The position numbers and the translations under genes were made by a program. A DNA stretch of 64,000 bases from Acorus gramineus (Eukaryota; Streptophyta; Magnoliopsida; Acorales; Acoraceae): the NCBI GenBank assembly GCA_030737835.1, contig CM060849.1, positions 23,606,074 to 23,670,073 of the forward strand, written 5' to 3'. Under the pieces are notes generated by a model. The model had not been told where the DNA came from. It saw only the letters and a list, made by a program, of their open reading frames with translations, and searched no databases. Every line of letters begins with the position of its first letter. The stretch's first letter is position 1. Below, piece after piece: positions 42,163 to 55,600 of the stretch.

Positions 42163-42390
42163 GTTTGGTAACACGATTGTGAGAGTGATTCTGTTTTTAA
42201 TTAAGCAAAAAGCTCAAACGTGTTATCAAACGGATTTTAAAAAATCAGCTTAATTAAAACGTTATTTTCAGCTTTTTAATACAAAAAAATCACTTTTTAA
42301 AAAACATAAAAAATACTTTTTTAAAAAATTAAAATTTATTTAAATCATTTTATTCAAAATTTTATTTTTAAAACGTGTTTTCAAACGTGA
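42163..42390. mobile_element. small foldback element (GTTTGGTAAC type)
   Basis: CGTTTGGTAACACG near 42168 is inversely repeated as CGTGTTATCAAACG near 42220, and again more loosely as AAACGTGTTTTCAAACG near 42372. The stretch is T/A-rich with terminal inverted repeats like hAT-type MITEs. I see no clear target duplication. It ends about 300 bp before the next start codon. Confidence 0.5.
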
Positions 42391-42689
42391 CGTGATGCAT
42401 GCACATATATATACAAAATATTCCACTATTACCTGGTTGGTTTTATTTGACGCCACGTGATTCTCGCCGTGCCTGTCAAAAGAAGCTTCAGTTCTCCATA
42501 TCATATCACAACCGTGTGAGATTCTACCGACGAATCGATTCGGATGCGTGTGTGCTCGCGCTTTTAATAATAAAACAACTTTCTCGCATTCTTTTTAAGC
42601 TGTTTGTTCATCCTAACTTCTCTGTCTCCTCTGTCTCTTCCCCATCACTTCAAAATAAATAAACTTCCCAAAGAATAAGAGACAGAGAG

Positions 42690-45600
42690 ATGGATTGCTG
42701 TGGTGGGAGGTTCTGGCTGTCCGTCGCGGTGATCGCAAGCTTAGTATGCTTCGCGGGGATGATGGCGGGGCTGACGCTGGGACTGATGTCCCTCAGCCTA
42801 GTCGACCTAGAGGTCCTCATCAAGTCTGGCCGTCCTCTCGATCGCATCCACGCCTGTTGGTCCTCTCCCGTTCTTGATTTTTTTTTTTTTTTTAGTTCCT
42901 TCAAAATAAAATAATCAAAAACTAATTTTTTGGGTTTTTTTTTTATATATATATATTTTTAATTTGGATATTCAGCGAAGATATTTCCAGTGGTGAAGAA
43001 CCAGCACCTGCTTCTTTGCACCCTGTTGATAGGGAACTCCCTTGCTATGGAGGTGATTATTGTTTTTTTTTAATTATTATTATTATTGATTTTAAATTGG
43101 GCACTATTACATGTCATCTTTATTTATAGTTCCACTTGCAATCTCGTATATCTGATTTGACTATTGCAGTTTCATATCCCTAATCATATTTTATGTGATT
43201 TTTTTACTTTTCTATATATATATATAAAAAATATTCAAAGGATTAGATATCATATCCCCAATAAACAAGATTTGATCAAAAGGGTCTACAATTTCAAAGT
43301 CTTTTTAAATTTGACTTGAAATCATGATTCTGACATATTCAGATAAAAAATAAAATAGATACAAGACTGCTTTGACTGTGCCATTTGAGCATTACGTTTT
43401 TTTATTTCATTAGAGGACATACTTCATAGATATATGCTTTGTAGTGTACAATTAAAAAAACAAAAAAACAAAGTATATGGGGCTGTAGTGAGGGTACTGG
43501 GATTTTCTCCAAGGGGAAACTTGGAGAAATTTACTTGTTATAAAAAACAAAAAAAATCTATAGATTGCACTGTATTATTGATATAAAAATTATTTTCAGC
43601 CAAAAAACAACCTTTTTTCACATTATATCACCTCATTCAATGTCATATGGATTGCACCCTTTTGAAGGAATGAAAAAATAGAAGAGGCTTGGACCCTTTT
43701 GACCTCTCATTTGGACAAGAGAAACAATTCATTGTATAAAAATTGTTGCTATGATAGATAAAAAGACATCTTTTATCTTGTTCATTATTTTATACTTTTT
43801 TCTTAAATTTTTTGAAAGGGTTGCAATGTAGTTATATTTTTTTTCAAATATCAAGCCTTGGGGGGGGGGGGGGGGGGGGGGGGTTACCTCATAATCTATG
43901 CTGCCCCTATGGGGCTATACGCAGGATTGTCCTTAACATTATTCTTTTAAATTTTGTTATTTTTTGGAATTTTTTTTATTATTTATTTGTTTGATTTTTA
44001 TTGTATGGTGGTAGTCGCTTCCAATATTCTTGGACAAGCTGGTACCTCCATGGGCTGCGATCCTGATATCGGTGACTTTGATTCTCGCGTTTGGGGAGGT
44101 GATCACCACTCTTTTTATTTCAGTTCATAATTCTTGCTTCTTTTTTTTGTTATTCTTTCAAGTGTAATTATAGGTGGGTTGAATTGTGCGTGATTTGCAG
44201 ATATTACCACAAGCAATATGCACGCGATATGGCATGAGAGTGGGTGCGATGATGGCTCCTTTTGTGCACGTCCTTCTGATGGTGTTCTTCCCTGTGGCTT
44301 ATCCCATCAGTAAAGTATGTTATATTCATGAACAATAATATCAGGATAATCCACTTTGTTTATCAGTTGTTTGCATGTTATTCGAATCAAGCCTCTTTTT
44401 TTGTAACATTATCAGCAGAACAGTGCAATTTTCAGTTTCTAGTAATTCGTATGGGTTGGCGTTGTACTTCAGTGTGGGTATTGCAAAGGCCCCATTTGGA
44501 ACTGATCATGTGTTTGCAAAATTAGTTTTCAAATAATCAGTGTCAAAGAATATTTTAAATTTATCTATTGGTTTCATATTATGGTTTTTATTTGTTGAAA
44601 TTCAATGAAATAGCTTTTATGAAAAAGCTAGTTCGTGAGCATCCTTCATTAAAAAAACTTGTTGAGAGCATTTTTTAATGAAAAAGCTATTTTTGAATAT
44701 TAGTTCCAAACAAGACCTATTTCGAGTATTATAACATTGATGCCCCTTGGATGGTATATCTTTCCTCTGTTTTTTCTTTGCAGATGCTGGATTGGATGTT
44801 GGGCAAAGGGCATGCTGTCCTTCTACGGAGACCCGAGCTTAAAACATTCATGAACTTTCATGGGAACGAGGTATTTCACTCTACTTAGATTTGAAGGGTT
44901 TTTTTTTTCTTCAGGGAACGACATTGGTCTTGCAAATAGACAGAACTTATTTCCTATCCCTCCAGCACACGGTCTTTAAATCTCTAACAATATGCGTGTT
45001 CATGCACTTAATTGATCCATACTATTGCAATATGAAATATATTCGAAATTCTATTTTCGAAATTCTATTGGTATCAGCTTCTTCTTTGATTTGTTCAGAG
45101 TTTTTTTTTTCATCCAAAAGTTTTAACTGAAATCTAGTGTGAAATGTAGAAGAAATATAACATGATGTGTATTATGAATATAGGCCGGGAAAGGTGGTGA
45201 CTTAACTCGTGATGAAACAACTATAATTGCCGGTGCGCTTGAGTTGACAGAGAAGACAGTGAAGGATGCCATGACCCCCATATCAAAAGCATTCTCTGTT
45301 GACCTCAATGGAATTCTTGATGTGTGGGTGATCAGTCTCTCTATGTTTGGAATGAGTAGTGACAGAACAATCTATCGATTTGCTTTGTTCACCTATATCT
45401 GAAGTGATCACATTTTCTTCTCTTGTCTCAGTCAGATGTTGAACATGATAATGACGAAGGGTCATAGTAGGGTTCCTATTTATTCTGGAAATCCAAGCAA
45501 TATAATTGGAATAATCTTGGTAAGTAACTCCCTTTGTTGTTCATACTTCAAAGTGTTCTATGCTAGTGTTCCTGTTTATTCATACTGTTCTGCCATATGA

Positions 45601-48600
45601 CCTTATCTGTTATAAACAGAATTTTCTGAACATATTAGAAGCGTATTTCTATAACATGGGTATTGAATGAAAATTACTTGGCTCATAATTATGGTGTTAT
45701 TCTTTATTTTTTTGTAGACAAATCTTTTGGTTCACAATGACAGTCACATAACACATTGGCATCAAGTGTTCTTTACTAAGAACAAGTTGTTTTTAGGATA
45801 CATCATGGATTTCATACCGATGTTGAAGCATCTCATACAGGGTTATCTATCATAAAATAATTGGGCATTTTATGAAGAGAATAAACGTTCCACCAGTAAG
45901 GTCTGTAAAAAATCGTGGTCACTTTTAATTCTCAGTTATTACAACTAATAGCTGGGTTTGTTGGAGATCAATATTCTAATTGGGGACATGGTTGTCTAGT
46001 TGCCTACTTTTTAATTTTCTTAGGTCATCAGTTTGTAACAATCCTATAATTGTACTTCTCTCATATATACTAATCATTAGCATTTCTCGAACTGCTGATC
46101 TGGGTATGATGTAAAGAACTTTTAATTTTTCTTCTAAGGTCTTCTATAGAATCCCTGGTCATATTTCCAAATATGTTAGGACTTGTGTTTTGGTTTGTTC
46201 CTCACATATTTATTCACTTTGTTGTTGCAGGTAAAGAACCTGTTAACAGTTGATCCAAAGGACTCTATTCCTTTAAGAAAGATGACTATAAGAAAAATTC
46301 CTAGGTGAGGTATTTTGTGCCTTCTCCAACTCTGAACAAAAAGAAGCATTTTTTAAGCCTTCTGCTTCTGGGATTTTCCACTAGTGTTTGTTTTTCATTG
46401 ATATCTCTATCAAGCTAATATGTTAATCTGAGTTTTACTTATCTATAACTCTCTCTTTCAAATTACTACGTAATACTTTTTCTGAAACTAGGGAGCATTT
46501 GTTGTCATTTGAAACCCTCAGAGAAGCACTGTTTGATGATTTTCTTTCATTCAGACCAATAGATAAATATCAAATATGCGAAGCATTCTACAGTATGAGA
46601 TTAGGCATCCAGTTCTCTATATTTCACTGTTGGACTAAAATGTTATTCATATATTTGTAGCACTCCAGGTTGCCGTACCTTTCATTCCTCAATTCTAGCC
46701 AAAATAAATTTTATACTACAAAAATGAAATGTTTTCCTTATTTTTTTTCCCCCGGAAAAACTTTAATTTCTGTTTAAAAATTACTTTCTCCTACAAAACA
46801 AAAGGACCTTATTGCTTCAGTTATAGCTATCAGATATTAAAGGAGATGTTTTTATTTCTTTTTCCTTTTCTTATCGCTCTGACCCATGATGTATCACTAT
46901 TTTCCCAGTAAAGCTTTCCTGAAACTTTGGATGATGTTATTTGTCAGACATCTTTTTTTGGTTGAAATATATTGTTGAGACTTTGTAGAACGGGGAGCTG
47001 TATCTCTTTGGTTCCCTTTATTTGATTTATTTAAAGTTGTAATTGATGTTCTGTGTCTTTCCAATTTTCAGGGTTTCAGAAAACATGCCTCTTTATGATA
47101 TTCTGAATGAATTTCAGAAGGGTCATAGTCACATGGCGGTCGTTGTTAAGAATCACAATGAGAAGCAACACTTGGTGGAAAATAAATCTCGTACAGAACA
47201 CATTGTGAGAACGAAGAAAAAGCGTGGATCTGTTTCATCATCAAATGAAGGTGAGATTAAGGGACTATTTGGAGTTTTTAAATTTAATGTTACACATTCT
47301 CACTGAATTTATGAGATCTTTGATTAATCTAATATCGGCATTAGTAACCATACAAGCATGCCATCACACAAATGGAATCATCTATAGAAAATGCAATGTG
47401 GACAGCAACATCATCTTTAGATACACTCCACACCAATTCGATATGATTGGGCTCTTGCAATACCAGTTTTATTAACTGAATTGACCATATTTAATCAACC
47501 TTCTTAATATTCCATTCTGCAGCTGTTAAGGGTGAGGGGGGTCGGCAACCAGTGAACCCACCATTTTCACCACCTGTGTTGAAGAAAAGGCACAGAGGTT
47601 GCACTGATTGTGTTTTAGACATCGATCATGCTCCTATTCCAGATTATCCAAACAATGAAGAAGTTGTTGGAGTAATTACAATGGAGGATGTAATTGAAGA
47701 AATCTTACAGGTACGTAGAATGACAACCATTAACAAAATGTGGAGATTCACATACATAATTATCACCATATCCCATAGAACACCAGATTAACAAGTCAAC
47801 TATTTGATATGCTTTTGTTATTTTTCATTGGCATTCTCCATGTCAAAATAATTGAATCATGGATTTAGTCATTCCCAATTTTCATGGATGGTCTCATATT
47901 ATGTGGGTAATTATACCGGTGAGGTTGATTTGTTGGGACTGTTAGCTGAACCCAGAAAGCTATAATCCCTTCTTTTTTTTCAAAATGAAGACAAAGAATC
48001 CCATAAAAAAGTAATGAAATCCCTGCGACCATAAAGTTTCGAACCTTGAAAATCTCAAATTCCACGTGCAATTGTAGGTATGAAACACCTCCTCTTATTC
48101 CCTGTGGAACACCATATTGTGACATTTCTCTGCTGTTCATGTTTTGCAAATATGATGCATGCTACTCATGAGTTATACTGGCTCTTATACTTGAGTAGAT
48201 ATTTATTGAGAAGAAATTGCAGGAATGATAGGTAGATTGGCTAAATTAAAATGAATGATGTGAGATTAAATTTGTGGAAAAGCATGGACTGTGCAGTGGA
48301 GGTATAATTCAGAAATCACACCCCCCCCCCCTCCTCCCCCCGCCCGCAAAAAAAAAAAAACTAAACTTAAATATGGCATCAAACGATATAGATGAGTACT
48401 ATAAGATATTTATCTCCATTTTTAAACTCGTCTTACTAATTCCATGTTCTCGTGTCGTGGTGGAAAAAAATTGTCTGTCGTAGTGATTATTTTTAATTTC
48501 TGTCATATGTTCATTCGCTTCTATCCAATTAGTCTATTTGTTTCTCCTGGTCTTCTCTAATTCGTTAAAACAGGCTATGCTAGGCTGATTTTACTCTGTC

Positions 48601-48779
48601 TTGGTTGAACAGCAATCAGTAGCAACTTCCATCATGTATAATCTCTTTTTTTTGGGTAGATATCACAAAATACTTTTCATATCTCTTAGCAATTCATGCT
48701 GAATCATCTTTTCTCCACTTTAATTATTCAGGAGGAGATTTTGGATGAAACTGATGAATATGTAAATATCCACAACAGG

Positions 48780-48846
<67 letters not shown>

Positions 48847-49008
48847 CCTTTATTCTATTTTGACATCATATTTTTAAAATGATTATGCAGGATTAAGGTG
48901 AATATGCAAGCATCCCAAAATAATACCAAATCTCTTTCACCATCATCATCAGCACTCACAAATGGTACTCTCTCTGAGCTTTCACAAACATCATCACCAA
49001 TGATTTGA
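42690..49008 (+). CDS. CNNM-like DUF21/CBS-domain membrane protein
   Basis: Twelve exons: 42690-42855, 42976-43052, 44015-44098, 44201-44314, 44784-44870, 45184-45323, 45432-45519, 46231-46304, 47072-47250, 47523-47710, 48732-48778 and 48891-49008, encoding 453 residues. The DUF21 part (about residues 8-185) has four hydrophobic segments, including [17 protein letters not shown] and [16 protein letters not shown], with the family motif [14 protein letters not shown]. The CBS pair follows: [34 protein letters not shown], then [20 protein letters not shown] and [15 protein letters not shown]. Related plant and animal proteins (CNNM, CorC, plant CBSDUF/MGR) are linked to magnesium efflux or transport. 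The linker between the CBS halves is basic (RTKKKRG) and probably flexible. The exon 6/7 junction can be drawn two ways. Introns hold a MITE, a G-run and a CT microsatellite. Confidence 0.93.
43860..43883. repeat. poly(G) run of 24
   Basis: Uninterrupted G tract in intron 2 of the DUF21/CBS gene, next to T-rich sequence. Confidence 0.9.
44487..44718. mobile_element. MITE in intron 4 of the DUF21/CBS gene
   Basis: AGGCCCCATTTGGAACT at the left end is matched by the inverse AGTTCCAAACAAGACCT at the right. Inside, ATGAAAAAGCTA and related AGCTTTTATGAAAAAGCT blocks fold on each other. The ends resemble hAT-type GGCCC/TTTGGAAC MITEs. I could not find an 8-bp target duplication, so the class is tentative. 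Confidence 0.65.
48782..48843. repeat. (CT)30 microsatellite filling intron 11
   Basis: The 112-nt intron 48779-48890 starts GTAT and then consists of about 60 bp of CT before reaching a normal TTATGCAG acceptor. Confidence 0.95.
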
Positions 49009-52000
49009 ATATTTCTCATGACATTCTCAATTCTGTGTCACCTATTTCAATTCATTATTAAGGCTCTGAAAAAGTCCAACCTTTCATTTTTGAAAACGAA
49101 AGTCATGTAATTAGTCCTCTATGCAAATTGTGTATACAAATTATTAACAATTAGGTTCATAGGTACCAAGCAACTGTAAAGATTCTATGAATCAACTTTT
49201 CTTATTACAGGTGGGTTATGAATATTTTCAAAAGAAAAAGGATTGTTATATAATTATGTGAAGTTATGATGACTTTATTCGCTTGGGCATGTAAATTGGG
49301 GGCATTATTATAGTCTGCATTATCCAAATCACTTTAATATCTGTTGTGCTGGTGAGAAAATGACACCATCTGTTCAAACTTTGTTAAAAGTGCATTTTCA
49401 TTTGGTAGCTGATGTAGTGATATTTTCTTCTCCAAAGGGTTTGTCTAGAGACACCTGGAGTCCCTTCTACTCTAAGAAACCATTATTTTCTCACAATCCT
49501 TATCCAATTATTGTTCCACAGGTACTTTATTCTTGAAATAATTACAGATATCTGCAAGTGGATTATGATTAAGCCCTTTGGTTAGAGTCATGTTATACAG
49601 TTGGCCACACTATTAACTATTAACGATGCATATATTTCATTAAAAAAAACATGTGATTTTCACTTTATGATTAAAGTGTCCATACAAATACAATTCCTTG
49701 AAATATATATATTTATTTTTTGTGAAGGTAAATACTAAGTTAAATATATATTTATAAAAAAATCAAGGCATGCGGAGGGCTGAAGATGAGGCTGGAAAAG
49801 AGGCTTAGATGCTACAGTTTTCAATTAATAAATGTTGGATTTGCTTTGGTAAAATCAATTTTCAATGTACTCGGTTTTAAATGTGTGTTTTTGAACTTCA
49901 ATTTTTTATTTCAGATTTTCTGTTTTTCCATGTTAAAAAGAAAAATTTTATGAAAAAATTAGTTGAGAGTAGCTTCTCCACAATCAATTTTTTTATTTTT
50001 TATTATCAATATTAAGTTGTATTTAGAAATTAGTCTCAAACGACACGTAGGATGTTTATGTACATCTGTTTATGGGTAAGATTAAAGGGTACACGTATTA
50101 TTAGTCCATAAAATAAGGTATAATGAGAGAGTTTGATTGTTTTAGAGTATATACTCATTTTATCAATATAAATGTATACTATCTTCTGATTGATATGCAC
50201 TAAAAGCATGTATATTTTGAAAAAAAATGATAATTAATATACAATTTTGTAGCACTGGGGTGCTCAATCCTCCTGCCTCGCATAAGTAGTGACAGCTATT
50301 ATGAGATAATAATTATTTCATTATAGATAATTACATATGTGGAATAAATCATTTTATGTTTGATTGTGTTTTTAGTTTTCATTAAAAAATATAATAATAA
50401 TTTTTTTTGTTTGGTTGAAAATTGATAAATTGTGAATAAAATATATATAATACGTGGATAATAATTTATAAAAAAACAAAAAAATGATTTAACATAAAAG
50501 ATGATGACACGTGATTTAACACGTAGATCCCCTTTGTATCAATACAAGAGAGTTGGTGAAATAATACAATTTTATTAAAGACCAAGAAAATTAAGACAAG
50601 CTTATTTTCATTTATTTTGAAACAAACTTTTGACTTATTAATCTATGTTATATCATATTACACATCTATTTTTTATCCAAACAGTGGTCATTGTTGACGT
50701 TTATTTACTTCTTTTAATTTTCCACCATTGCAACTAAATAATAGATATTAATTGATGGAACGCAACACAGTAGACAAAAATATGCTTCTTTACACAATGA
50801 TCAAATGCAGTTCATTATGTAAAAAAGTGGGTGGAAAATGAGTCCACCACTTGCGTCCTTTGCTCGGCGGCCCAAGAAACCGTCCAACATTTGTTGTGCA
50901 AGTGCTCAACAGTGAGACAATTTTAGGGCGATATTGGACGGATGACCAAGTTGGAGACCTTCTTTCACTCCATCGACACACTATAGTAGGGAGAGTGTTG
51001 AAACGGGCTGCCCGTGGTGAGAGAGAGAGGCTACGGTCGCATAGCTAGTTATACCGGCTGGGGCATGGGTGGTTTGGTGTACACGTAACGAGGCAATATT
51101 CAACGGAGCACTTGTTTACCAGGAGAACATGTAGGACATGTTTCATATATCCATGAGGGACTGGGATGTCATATAGCCGGGGTGAAGGGGTTTGCCTTTC
51201 ATGATGGGCACTTGGTTTTCACTACGTAACATGGGTGGTCTGACGTTACCTACAGGTTAAATGACTCTTCTACCCCGGCTCGTCAAACAGGGGGCTTCAT
51301 ATTTATTTCTTTCTTGTACTTTGTAATTGAATATTCAGTAATGAAATCGGATAACAAATATCTACCTTCAATTTCATATATATATTTTTTACTAATTTAG
51401 TTGATGGAATGCAACATTGTAGACAAAAATATGCTTCTTTACTCAATGATCCAACGAAGTGATCAAACTTTTTACTAACGGATTTTAGTGAATAAATTTT
51501 CGATAGATTACAAGGCATATTGAATATCATATAAATATAAACAACGAATCAATGAACACATTAAATGTGACATCTTTTGATAAGATGGTCTCGATAACAA
51601 CTGTTTTGATAAAGATTTGGTTGAATTTCAATAAATTCAGACTCTTTTATTTTATTTTTATTTTAAATGTGATAAGTAAATATTGAGACTCAAACTCATG
51701 ATCTCTTGATTGTAAATTATTTTGTCAACCATTGAGTTACAAGTCCAAACCCCTTTAGTTGTGTGGGAGAATATCTTGTCAATGTGAATGTCACTCCAAA
51801 ATCATTTGTTTATTTTTTGTTCCTTGTAAAATAGACAAACTGGTGTCCTTTCAATTCTGTTATATAAATCAAAGTTCCAAGAGAGATTAGGTTAAAGAAG
51901 AAAGTACAGGTGAGAGAGAAGAAAAAGGCCCCAAGAATACATCAGAATTCTTAGTACACTCCTCACCTGAATTTTTTTTTGCTCCTATAAAGTTTTCTCC

Positions 52001-52699
52001 AAATATTTGATGAGGCTCCTCGTGAAATCTCATAGATTCTCATCATACATTTATTTGCCTCAAAAATTGTCTCATGGTCCTATAATTTATTGACTCGATT
52101 ACTTGTTATTATAGACAACTTTGACTTCCTGTATCAAGATCACGAGATGAGATCCTGTTAATTTGTATTTATCCTAGTTGAATAGGTGAAATTGGATCAC
52201 TTCACATGTTCCTTAAAATAATAATAATAAAAATAAATCAGATTTTCATCTGAGAGAAACTATTTCAATCGCCGATCTAATCGGGCTTTGTGTCCAAACT
52301 CGGACACGATGTGTCCCTCTGACAGCTCCCCCTCAACCGTGTCCGTCATCCATCCAACCCCCGGTAAGTATAACAACATAACCTCACCACACTCGGAATA
52401 CCCCCGCCGTCATCTACAGACTACAGAAGCAGCACTAGCAAAGCGTAATAAAAAAAAAAACGAAGCACCGTATCACTAGCAGATTTTGAAACCATACCTA
52501 TGAAATCTCCCTTCGAAAGACTTCTTTAAAAAATCCAATTTTTTTTTTTTTTTTTTTTTAATACTAGTCGAAATTTATGTAGTGTTTGGTTTACAATTAT
52601 GCTTTCGCAAGGTCCACTCGCTTTACACTTTCAAGAGACACAGCAATATTGTGCTTTTTGGATTCTAGGGTTTTGTTGAGAGGGAGAGAGGGATCAGTA
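49009..52699. other. intergenic region with a LINE fragment
   Basis: Apart from the LINE remnant at 50820-51340 I see only AT-rich sequence. A C-rich to A-rich stretch lies at 52320-52465, and a poly(T) of about 20 at 52540-52559. The last 110 bases before 52700 are probably the 5' leader of the PMT28-like gene. Confidence 0.5.
50820..51340 (+). pseudogene. LINE (L1-type) 3'-end remnant with zf-RVT finger
   Basis: One frame near 50836-50925 reads NESTTCVLCSAAQETVQHLL followed by CKCSTVRQ, matching the zf-RVT pattern C-x2-C...ET..HL...C at the end of plant LINE polymerases. In a shifted frame near 51050-51130 comes AWVVWCTRNEAIFNG, the W..W..RN...F continuation. Frames are broken several times. 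The stretch ends in TTGTACTTTGTAATTGAATA, like LINE 3' tails. No reverse-transcriptase core is upstream, so this is a 5'-truncated insertion. Confidence 0.7.
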
Positions 52700-55600
52700 A
52701 TGGCGGTCGGAAAGCCGGTCCGACACCACAAGCCCCGGACTTTCGGGTTCGTCGCGAAGGTGTCGGTGGCGGTCGTGCTCGGCCTCTGCTTCGTCGTCGT
52801 CTGGTCGGCGTTCTCGTCGCCGTCGACGGCGGTCTCGGAGAAGAGGAGCAGCTTCGGCGACATCAACGAGCCCCCTGCGGTGGATCCGAGGAAGAAGGCC
52901 GCGGTCGAGAAGGAGAAGAAGAAGAAGAAGACGAGGAGCGCGGATTCCGAGGCGGGGGGTGTTGGTTCCCCTCCGAAGGAGAAAGTTAAGGAGAAGGAGA
53001 GCGGACAGGACGCGAATTCCGAGGCGAAGGAGGCGGCAGCGGTGGCTAACGCGACACGGAAGTCGGAGAAATCTGAGAAGGGGGAGGGGGAGGAGGAAGA
53101 GAGAGATGGCAGAGAAGGTAATGGAGATTCTGAACCAGATGTTGATGTTGATGGAGAAAAGGAGGGGCCTTTGGAGGAGAGGATCGAAGAGGAGAAAGAC
53201 GGAGACTTGGCAAGCGATGGAGGGGACGATGATAACAAGACGAAGGGGAAGAAAAAGAAGGTCTTGGGGCCTTTGTTCGAACCGAAGGGGAACTATAATT
53301 GGAGAGAGTGCAATGTAAAGACGGGCCATAATTACATTCCTTGTGTTGACTTGGAAGCTTCAAAATTTCCGAGGTACAGGCATCACGAGAGGAGTTGCCC
53401 CCGGACAGTCCCACATTGCTTGGTGGCTCTTCCCACCGGTTACCAATCTCCGGTGCCTTGGCCCGAGAGTGAATGGAAGGTGGTTTGATTGGGTCTTTTG
53501 TTTGTTTGGGTTTGTGTTTTTTGGTTGTTTAGAATGGAGGGGTGTGGTTTTTGCAGATATGGTATGGGAATGTGGCCCACTCAAAGCTCTCTGCATTCAT
53601 CAAGAGAAGGAGTTGGTTGAATTTGACGGGAGATCACCTCATTTTCAATGAGTCTGAAGGAAGGGCCGTTCACTACCTTAATTCGATTGAAGAAGTAAGG
53701 CCTACCCATACTGGTATTGTTATATTTACTGTTTGAATCCCGCGAGTTGGTGATGTATGGTTTGTCTTGATTTGATTCAATTCCTTGACTTGAGCCCAGT
53801 TTACTAGTACCATAACCTCTACTTCATTGTAGGATGGTTGTGTCAGCGAAATCTTCTTCTTCTTTTTTTTCATAGTTCATCCGTTAAGGCCATGATTAAA
53901 ATGCTTCCCAGGTGGGAAGATGATCCATAGAAAGCCAGAATGAGTACAAAAAAGCATGTTTATCCAGATCCTTATATTTTGTGTTGTTATAATTGCAACA
54001 TCTTAACAACACATCCTATGCATTCACCTTTCTTCTTGTGACGCATTGCATGTTTGTTACTGGAATTGTTATATAAAATAGGGTACATGCTAAAGAAGAT
54101 GTCAAGATGCTTCATGGACTGTGGGTTTGTGGAAATGATTCTCATTTTTCAAAGTTTGTTTGGCTTTGATTAGATGGTACCTGACATCGAATGGGGGAAG
54201 AATATCCGTATCGTACTGGATATTGGATGCTCAGATGCGAGCTTCAGTGCTTCTCTCCTTGGGAAGGAGGTAACGACATTGTCATTGGGACTGATGGATG
54301 ATCAAGTGGATCTAGCACAGGTTGCACTTGAGCGTGGATTTCCTGCAGTAGTTGGCACTCTTGGCAATAGGCGGCTTCCATTTCCCAGTGGGGTTTTTGA
54401 TGCAATCCATTGTGGTGAATGCAACATCAATTGGCACTCGAATGGTTTGTATGAAGTTGTCAAGATTTTTTGGATGATATGACATATCTTGACTGTTCTG
54501 ATGCACTTGGTCCATGACCTTTTTCATTTTTTTGTAGGTGGAAAGCTTCTTGTAGAGATGAATAGGATTTTGCGACCTGGTGGATACTTTGTTCTGGCTA
54601 CAAAACATGGAGAAATTGAAAGAGATGAAGGTGTAGATTCTACTCATGTTCTAATACATGCAAGATTAGAAAATCTTGTCCACTGTATGCTACTCACTTG
54701 CAGCTGTGTCTATGAGAATGCTGGGGTGGATGAGCACACAATGATCTGTTTCTATTTTTTTTTTTCACTTCCAATTGTCGAAGTGATATTTGAATTATTT
54801 TTATTTTTTTTACCGATCAGTAGGTTCTTCACATAATATCATTATTTACCATCTCCAGATCCTTGAAAAGTAGGAATTTAAATAATTAGTCATCCTAAAC
54901 ACTTTGGAAATCATTTATCGTATTTCAAATTTTATGTTCAACATCTTGCATCCTTAATTTGAGTTTTGAAGAAAAAGTGTCTAAATTTTGTATTCAGTTA
55001 TTTCTATCAATATTAATGTTGTTTTGGCCTACACTTTATAGAAATTTTCTTTTCATGGTTTTGAGTTTGTAATTGTTGCTAATCATGATTTTATCTTTGA
55101 CAATAATCTGTCTCACTGATATGATGCTATTTTTTTTCAGCTATGTCAACATTGACTGCATCCATATGTTGGAACATTCTGGCTCATAGAACTGATGAAA
55201 TCAGTGAAGTGGGGGTCAAGATATATCAGAAACCTGCATCTAATGATATATATGAGTTGAGAAGGAAAAAATACCCTCCTTTGTGCAAGGAAAATGAAGA
55301 CCCAGATGTCGCCTGGTAAGTGAATGTAGGTTCAGTTGCTTGGGCACTCTACATCTCTGCTTCTAGCATCAAGAGTGGGAGCTGTATGATATGCATCCCA
55401 GCACATTTTTATTGAATCTTTCTGCAGCGTGTGTTTCTTTTCTCAGTTGTTGCAATTATGTATAGGTATACACCGATCAGAAGTTGCGTGTATACACTAC
55501 CATCTTCCATTGAACAACGCGGTACAGATTGGCCTGAGGAATGGCCCCAGAGGCTCAACAACTTTCCTGAGTGGTTGAGTGATACTCGAGATCACTTAAT

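Larger units (their letters stand above)
39052..42689. other. intergenic region with dispersed repeats
   Basis: No gene with family support. Contents: a poly(T) tract at 39281-39300, a dispersed repeat at 39476-39680, a direct-repeat pair at 40690 and 42063, a pyrimidine-rich stretch at 40905-40970 that looks like a 5' leader, and a small MITE at 42163-42390. A 64-codon frame at 41798-41992 follows an acceptor-like TTTTTATGCAG at 41736; a short unidentified transcript here is possible but unproven. Confidence 0.45.

Noticed and set aside
52597-53329. Long antisense open frames (over 200 codons) across PMT28-like exon 1
   Set aside because: They are mirror images of the GC-rich Lys/Glu-coding exon and give Ser/Leu/Arg low-complexity protein; the sense frame has clear family motifs.
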